DNA of 10,205 bases from Myxococcales bacterium UBA5297 (GTDB lineage Bacteria; Myxococcota; Myxococcia; Myxococcales; UBA5297): contig DHSB01000145.1 of assembly GCA_002408385.1 (NCBI GenBank), positions 1-10,205 of the forward strand, given 5' to 3'. Both the position numbers and the translations under genes were made by a program. Shown here piece after piece: positions 6,772 to 10,205 of this stretch. Positions within the stretch are counted from its first letter, which is position 1, and every line of letters starts with the position of its first letter. The notes below the pieces were generated by a model. It was given only the letters and a program-made list of their open reading frames with translations, did no database searches and was not told where the DNA came from.

Positions 6772-6857
6772 CTCGACGGGCGTATTGCCATGCGCCCCAC
6801 CAACCAGCGACCTATCGCTAGGGTTCCGGGCGGTGCCCGGGCTGTCGACTCTCGCGC

Positions 6858-8204
6858 CTACCGGCCGCCGCGGATCACCTGGATGCCCGTCCCGCCGCCG
6901 CCGCCGCCGCGCGAGGGTCGCTCGCGTGCCTTGGCTTCCAGGCCGCGCTTGATGCCCAGGTAGCGGGGGTTGCCCGGCTCGCGCACGAGCGCGGCGCCGA
7001 TGAGCTTGAGCCCGCGGGTGACGCTGATGCCCGTCTCGGCATAGAGCGCGGCCAGCTCGACCTCTTCCTCGGCGCTCGCCTCGCCGAGCAGCAACAGGTG
7101 CTCGAGCGTCGACATGGCGTTGGCCTTCTCACCGATCTTGGCGTGCAGGCGCCACAGCCGCGAGAGCGCCTCCACCTGACTCGCCTCGGCGTCGAGCACC
7201 TGGCGGTAGGCGTTGATCGCCCGGACCGGGTCCTCGCTCGACTGGTCCTCGATGGCGCGGGCGCGCACGTAGAGGGCTCGTCCGTTGAGCGGCTGCCGCG
7301 CGATGACCTGCTCGGCCACGCGCTGGGCCGCCAGGCCGTCGCCGGCCATCAGGTTGATCTCGGCGAGCGCGGCGAGCGCGTTCATGTCGGTCGGCCTGGA
7401 GGCGACCACCTCCTCCATCACCTTCGTCGCCTCCTCGAACCGCCGGGCGGTGGCGAGCGCGCGGGCACGCCCGGTGGCGACCGCCACGTTGTCCGGCTCG
7501 GCGCGCGCGGCCAGCTCGAACTCGCGCAGCGCCGCCTCGACCTTGCCGCGCGAGTAGAAGTACTTCGCCCGCACCGTGCGCACCCGCGCCGAGTCGCTGT
7601 TGCCGGCGACCGCCACGTCGAGCAGACGCACCGCCCGCTCCTCGTCGCCCTTGGCGATGAGGATCTCGGCAAACAGCGCGAGCGTCTCAGGGTCTCCGGG
7701 CGAGGCGCTGTCGACCCGCTCGACGATGGCCTCGGCCTCGTCCACCTCGCCGATGCGCAGCAGGGCCATCGCCAGCTTGCGCATCAGCGCGCCGTCCGGG
7801 GTTCCCTCGCTCGCCTCGGCGGCCTTGCGCAGGTGGTCGATGGCCGCCTCGGAGTTGCCCTGGCGCAGATAGATGTCGGCAAGCAGGCTGCGCACTTCGG
7901 GATCGCCGGGAAGCAGCTCCGCGGCCCGCTTGAGCGCGAGGATAGCCTGGCCGTCGTTGCCCATCCGCGCGTGCAGCGCGCCGAGCGCGAGCTGCGGCTC
8001 GGGGTTGGACAGGGTCAGTCCGGCCGCCTGCTCGAAGAGCTGGACCGCGACCTCGAAGTTCTCGGCCTCGACCGCGTTGTGGCCACGCTCGATGAGGGCG
8101 CGCGCCTGGTCGTCGCGCGTCGGCTCCTCGGCAAACAGCTTCGAGATGCGGTCGCACCCGCTCAGGAGCGCGCAGAGACTCAGGATTATCAGGACTTGGC
8201 GCAC
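6858..8204 (-). CDS. TPR-repeat lipoprotein
   Basis: A 448-residue exported lipoprotein that probably acts as a protein-interaction scaffold in the envelope. The N-terminus MRQVLIILSLCALLSGC is a lipoprotein signal with lipobox LSGC and acylated Cys17. The next residue is Asp18, which in E. coli keeps lipoproteins in the inner membrane, though that rule may not hold in this lineage. From about 34 to 410 the sequence is tandem 34-residue TPR helices, roughly ten units, with recurrent ALxxL, DPE and AAELLPGDPEV-type spacers. The C-terminus is a basic Gly tail (Arg-Gly6-Thr), encoded by a CCG/GGC triplet run at 6892-6909. The start is GTG at 8204, required by the signal peptide, with no obvious Shine-Dalgarno sequence. 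It lies 75 bases downstream of the phosphorylase gene on the same strand, with a strong palindrome between, so co-transcription is uncertain. Specific function unknown. Confidence 0.88.
   Translation of the reverse strand: MRQVLIILSLCALLSGCDRISKLFAEEPTRDDQARALIERGHNAVEAENFEVAVQLFEQAAGLTLSNPEPQLALGALHARMGNDGQAILALKRAAELLPGDPEVRSLLADIYLRQGNSEAAIDHLRKAAEASEGTPDGALMRKLAMALLRIGEVDEAEAIVERVDSASPGDPETLALFAEILIAKGDEERAVRLLDVAVAGNSDSARVRTVRAKYFYSRGKVEAALREFELAARAEPDNVAVATGRARALATARRFEEATKVMEEVVASRPTDMNALAALAEINLMAGDGLAAQRVAEQVIARQPLNGRALYVRARAIEDQSSEDPVRAINAYRQVLDAEASQVEALSRLWRLHAKIGEKANAMSTLEHLLLLGEASAEEEVELAALYAETGISVTRGLKLIGAALVREPGNPRYLGIKRGLEAKARERPSRGGGGGGTGIQVIRGGR
6892..6909. repeat. CCG trinucleotide run
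   Basis: Six uninterrupted CCG triplets on the plus strand encode most of the Gly6 run in the C-terminal tail of the TPR lipoprotein. Changes by whole triplets would not shift the reading frame. Confidence 0.8.
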
Positions 8205-8211
8205 GGGCTGA

Positions 8212-8241
8212 ACCCTACCCCCCGCTCGCGCGGGGGGTCAA
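8212..8241 (-). promoter_or_regulatory. Candidate promoter of the TPR lipoprotein, with palindromic spacer
   Basis: The minus strand reads TTGACC (8241 to 8236), 18 bases, then TAGGGT (8217 to 8212), which keeps the T, A and final T of a -10. The expected transcription start falls on or next to the GTG at 8204, so the mRNA would be leaderless, consistent with the lack of a Shine-Dalgarno sequence. The spacer is almost wholly the palindrome at 8217-8238. Confidence 0.3.
8217..8238. repeat. Perfect 9-bp GC-rich palindrome before the TPR gene
   Basis: ACCCCCCGC (8217-8225) pairs perfectly with GCGGGGGGT (8230-8238) around a 4-base loop TCGC. It is about 40 bases past the phosphorylase stop and 12 bases before GTG 8204. 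It could be a terminator stem without a T-run, a structure masking the translation start, or an operator within a promoter spacer. Confidence 0.7.
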
Positions 8242-8279
8242 GGCGCGAGCATGTGCGCCAGCGCCCGGACCAACGAGGC

Positions 8280-9584
8280 TCATTCAATCGTTTCGATCAC
8301 CAGCGGCCGGGAGGCCGGCGGCTCGCGACCGAAGCGATAGGCGGCGAGGATGCGTTGGGTGATCTCCGGGCCTTTGCTCTCGTCGTTGATGTGCATCCGC
8401 GCGAGCGTCTGGCCGCGGGCGACCTTGTCGCCGACCTTCTTCTCGAAGACGAAGCCGACCGCCGGATCGATGACCGAGTCGACCCGCGCGCGCCCGGCGC
8501 CGAGCGCGACGCCGGCGAGCCCGACCTTCTCGGTGTCGATGGCGGTGACGTAGCCGTCCTCGGGGCTCTCGATGGGGACGATTTGCTTCGCCTGCGCGAA
8601 GACCGAGTAGTCCTCGAGAACCCGCTTGTCGCCACCCTGGGCCTCGATGACCTCGCCGAACTTGCGCAGCGCCGAGCCGTCCTCGACCACGCGCTGCAGC
8701 ATCTGGCGGGCCTGCGGCTCGGTCTCGGCGACCTTGCCGAGCATCAGCATCCGGGCGGTGAGCGCCATCGTGCACTCGGTCAAGTCCGCGGGCGCCTTGC
8801 CCTTGAGGACGTCGATGGCCTCGATGGCCTCGAGCGCATTGCCCACCGCGTTGCCGAGCGGCTGCTCCATGTCGGTGAGCAGCGCGACCACCTTCTTGCC
8901 CATCTCGCGCCCGATACCGACCATCGTGCGAGCCAGCGTCCGCGCGTCTTCGAGGGTCTTCATGAAGGCGCCCGAGCCGACCTTGACGTCGAGCACCAGC
9001 GCGTCGATGCCCTCGGCGAGCTTCTTGGACATGATCGACGAGGCGATGAGCGGGATGCAGTCGACGGTCGCGGTCACGTCGCGCAGCGCATAGAGCTTCT
9101 TGTCGGCGGGGACCACCGTCGCGGTCTGGCCGATGAGGCAGACCCCGGTCGTGGCGACGAGCTCGCGGTAGCGATCGACCCCGAGGTCGACCCGGAAGCC
9201 TGGAATCGACTCGAGCTTGTCGAGCGTACCTCCGGTGTGCCCGAGGCCGCGGCCGCTGATCATCGGCACCGCGACCCCACAGGCGGCCGCGAGCGGCGCG
9301 AGCGCGAGCGAGACCTTGTCGCCGACCCCGCCGGTCGAGTGCTTGTCGACCTTGGCCGCGGGGATCTCGGAGAGGTCGATCACCTCGCCCGAGCGCAACA
9401 TCGCCCCGGCCCACGCGGCCAGCTCGGCGTCGTTGAGCCCCTTGAAGAAGATGGCCATGCACATCGCGGCCATCTGGTAGTCGGCAACCGAGCCGGCGGT
9501 GTAGCCGGCGATGAACTCGGCGATCTCGGCGGCTTCCAGCGTGCCTCCATCGCGCTTCCTCTTGATTAGTTCGTAGGCGTGCAT
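8280..9584 (-). CDS. deoA: Thymidine / pyrimidine-nucleoside phosphorylase
   Basis: Cytosolic salvage enzyme that splits thymidine, deoxyuridine or uridine with phosphate into the base and (deoxy)ribose-1-phosphate. The 434-residue protein is full length. Signatures: KHSTGGVGDK (81-90) for phosphate binding, SGRGLGHTGGTLDKLE (110-125), the family pattern, and R168/S183/K187, spaced exactly as the base-binding Arg171/Ser186/Lys190 of E. coli DeoA. DVKVGSGAFMK (199-209) follows, and a PYNP_C domain covers roughly 345-420. The sequence mixes features of DeoA (PMISGRG, KVGSGAF) and of Bacillus-type Pdp (ADKKLYALRD, SSIMSKK), so substrate range between thymidine and all pyrimidine nucleosides is unresolved, and the symbol could equally be pdp. 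ATG 9584 gives the standard N-terminus, although the Shine-Dalgarno sequence is weak. It is divergent from the zinc-ribbon gene across 101 bases and upstream of the TPR lipoprotein. Confidence 0.94.
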   Translation of the reverse strand: MHAYELIKRKRDGGTLEAAEIAEFIAGYTAGSVADYQMAAMCMAIFFKGLNDAELAAWAGAMLRSGEVIDLSEIPAAKVDKHSTGGVGDKVSLALAPLAAACGVAVPMISGRGLGHTGGTLDKLESIPGFRVDLGVDRYRELVATTGVCLIGQTATVVPADKKLYALRDVTATVDCIPLIASSIMSKKLAEGIDALVLDVKVGSGAFMKTLEDARTLARTMVGIGREMGKKVVALLTDMEQPLGNAVGNALEAIEAIDVLKGKAPADLTECTMALTARMLMLGKVAETEPQARQMLQRVVEDGSALRKFGEVIEAQGGDKRVLEDYSVFAQAKQIVPIESPEDGYVTAIDTEKVGLAGVALGAGRARVDSVIDPAVGFVFEKKVGDKVARGQTLARMHINDESKGPEITQRILAAYRFGREPPASRPLVIETIE

Positions 9585-9643
9585 AGGGGTCCGGATCTAC
9601 CAATTTTCCCGTCGCGTGAATACTCCTGCGTCGCCGTGGCACC

Positions 9644-9671
9644 TTGCGGCGATAACAACCGCCGGTATGAT
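9644..9671 (+). promoter_or_regulatory. Candidate promoter of the zinc-ribbon gene
   Basis: TATGAT (9666-9671), a five-of-six -10, is preceded after 16 bases by TTGCGG (9644-9649), a three-of-six -35. A start near 9678 leaves about eight bases before ATG 9686, which has no Shine-Dalgarno sequence. Confidence 0.4.
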
Positions 9672-9685
9672 TCGCCCGTGCATCC

Positions 9686-10205
9686 ATGATCACCTTCTGT
9701 CCGGCTTGCGGCATCAACGTTCCGACCAACCTCGAGACCGCAGCGGGAAAGCGGGTCTGGAAGTGCGCCACGTGTCGGCTCGTGCTCAAGCAGGAGCCGA
9801 CCGCCCCGGCGCCGGTTGCTTACGAGGCGCGGGCCGCGGCGGCCGGCGGCGCGGAGCAGTCGGCAATAGCAGGGTCGGCCTCGTTCGGTCTGGAAGGCGA
9901 TCCCGGCGAGTTCGTCTTCGACCCCTTCGAAGCCCCGCAGAGCCGCGCCGCTCCCTCCCCAGCGCCGCTGCAGCGAGTGCAGCCACGCGCTCAACCGATA
10001 GCCTCTGCCAGGCCCGCGACGGCGCAACAGGCCGGGTTCGCCCCTGCCCGTCCCCAGCCTGCAGCCTCGCTCGCTGCGCAGCATTCCTTGGCCTCCGGGC
10101 CGCCACAGCCGACGGCCTCGGCCTGCACGCCCCCTGCCCGTCCCCAGCCGGCGCCCGCCCCGTTCAGTCAGGCCGGTTTCGCCCCCGCCCGCCCGGCAGC
10201 CTCGC
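9686..10205 (+). CDS. Zinc-ribbon protein with Ala/Pro-rich linker (3' end beyond window)
   Basis: The frame stays open from ATG 9686 to the right edge, with 173 residues visible and the C-terminus missing. The N-terminus MITFCPACGINVPTNLE carries CPAC (5-8), followed after 18 residues by CATC (27-30). This two-CxxC zinc ribbon resembles the short MJ0042-type domain found at the N-terminus of many deltaproteobacterial proteins. A short acidic/aromatic patch, GEFVFDPFE, lies at about 74-82, and the rest is a disordered Ala/Pro/Gln linker with repeats of AGFAPARPQPA (114-128, 149-159, 161-173). In such proteins the linker often precedes a membrane segment or effector domain, which here would lie outside the window. 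The gene diverges from deoA and appears to have almost no 5' leader. The Ala/Pro-rich part alone would be weak evidence; the zinc ribbon, start context and unbroken frame support a real gene. Function unknown. Confidence 0.8.
   Translation, partial: MITFCPACGINVPTNLETAAGKRVWKCATCRLVLKQEPTAPAPVAYEARAAAAGGAEQSAIAGSASFGLEGDPGEFVFDPFEAPQSRAAPSPAPLQRVQPRAQPIASARPATAQQAGFAPARPQPAASLAAQHSLASGPPQPTASACTPPARPQPAPAPFSQAGFAPARPAAS
10041..10149 (+). repeat. In-frame 19-bp direct repeat in the zinc-ribbon gene
   Basis: Positions 10041-10059 and 10131-10149 are identical and 90 bases (30 codons) apart. A related pair, 10028-10050 and 10169-10191, matches at 21 of 23 bases and is 47 codons apart. They encode repeated ARPQP and AGFAPARP units. 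Confidence 0.8.

Larger units (their letters stand above)
6529..6857. other. Gene-free, hairpin-rich region between convergent genes
   Basis: These 329 bases separate the M16 peptidase and the TPR lipoprotein, which converge here. No coding sequence or known RNA is recognised. At least five perfect inverted repeats are visible: CCCTCCGGAGGG (a 12-bp palindrome near 6607-6618), a 10-bp stem at 6618-6653, GAATCGG/CCGATTC at 6746-6771, AGCGA/TCGCT at 6806-6819 and CCGGG/CCCGG at 6826-6840. None is followed by a T-run on either strand. They may serve as bidirectional transcript ends, but a structured RNA or degraded repeats are also possible. Confidence 0.55.

Noticed and set aside
7098..9569. 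Very long plus-strand open frame (823 codons) opposite the TPR and phosphorylase genes
   Set aside because: It is the antisense of two well-supported genes in GC-rich DNA. Its translation is rich in Arg, Gly, Asp, His and Leu without any domain, as expected of a codon-bias shadow.
8284..9789. 501-codon minus-strand open frame overlapping deoA
   Set aside because: Arg-rich translation in another frame of the same strand as a full-length phosphorylase. It has no recognisable motifs.
1..10205. CRISPR array or mobile-element genes
   Set aside because: No regularly spaced repeats of 25-40 bp, and no transposase, integrase or phage-like product in any supported gene.

Overview
The window is GC-rich chromosomal DNA, with G or C at most third codon positions, from a Gram-negative bacterium. 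A SpoVG-family gene directly upstream of prs, a Lol-type lipoprotein with TPR repeats, and a zinc-ribbon protein with an Ala/Pro-rich linker together suggest Myxococcota or another deltaproteobacteria-like lineage. This placement is inference from gene content. Nothing seen (no transposase, integrase, phage gene or CRISPR array) marks it as a mobile region. Gene-free DNA makes up nearly a fifth of the window, which is high for a bacterium.

Layout. On the minus strand, reading leftward, lie a small membrane protein of the DUF5658 type (1988-2356), a SpoVG-family RNA/DNA-binding regulator (1559-1855) and ribose-phosphate pyrophosphokinase Prs (312-1268). On the plus strand are type II thymidine kinase (2536-3132), then a 537-base gene-free stretch holding a 38-bp inverted repeat, then a likely two-gene operon of an orphan membrane sensor histidine kinase (3670-5220) and an M16 zinc peptidase (5242-6528). 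A second, hairpin-rich gene-free stretch (6529-6857) separates this operon from two convergent minus-strand genes: a TPR lipoprotein (6858-8204) and, upstream of it, thymidine/pyrimidine-nucleoside phosphorylase (8280-9584). Divergent from the phosphorylase, a zinc-ribbon protein starts at 9686 and runs off the right edge.

How the genes fit together. Three of the enzymes belong to nucleotide metabolism. Prs makes PRPP, thymidine kinase salvages thymidine to dTMP, and the phosphorylase cleaves thymidine or uridine to base plus (deoxy)ribose-1-phosphate. They are in separate transcription units, so this is functional proximity and not an operon. The kinase/peptidase pair and the TPR lipoprotein are envelope-related, with unknown specific roles.

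Regulation. Exact TTGACA hexamers lie in the expected orientation upstream of prs, spoVG and tdk, and one more points out of the left edge. Three other genes (histidine kinase, TPR lipoprotein, zinc-ribbon protein) lack a clear Shine-Dalgarno sequence and have a -10-like hexamer only 7-15 bases before the start codon, which suggests leaderless or very short-leader transcripts. I found no clearly new multi-gene system. The best leads are the inverted-repeat element at 3211-3467, the palindrome in front of the TPR lipoprotein, and the short-leader pattern.
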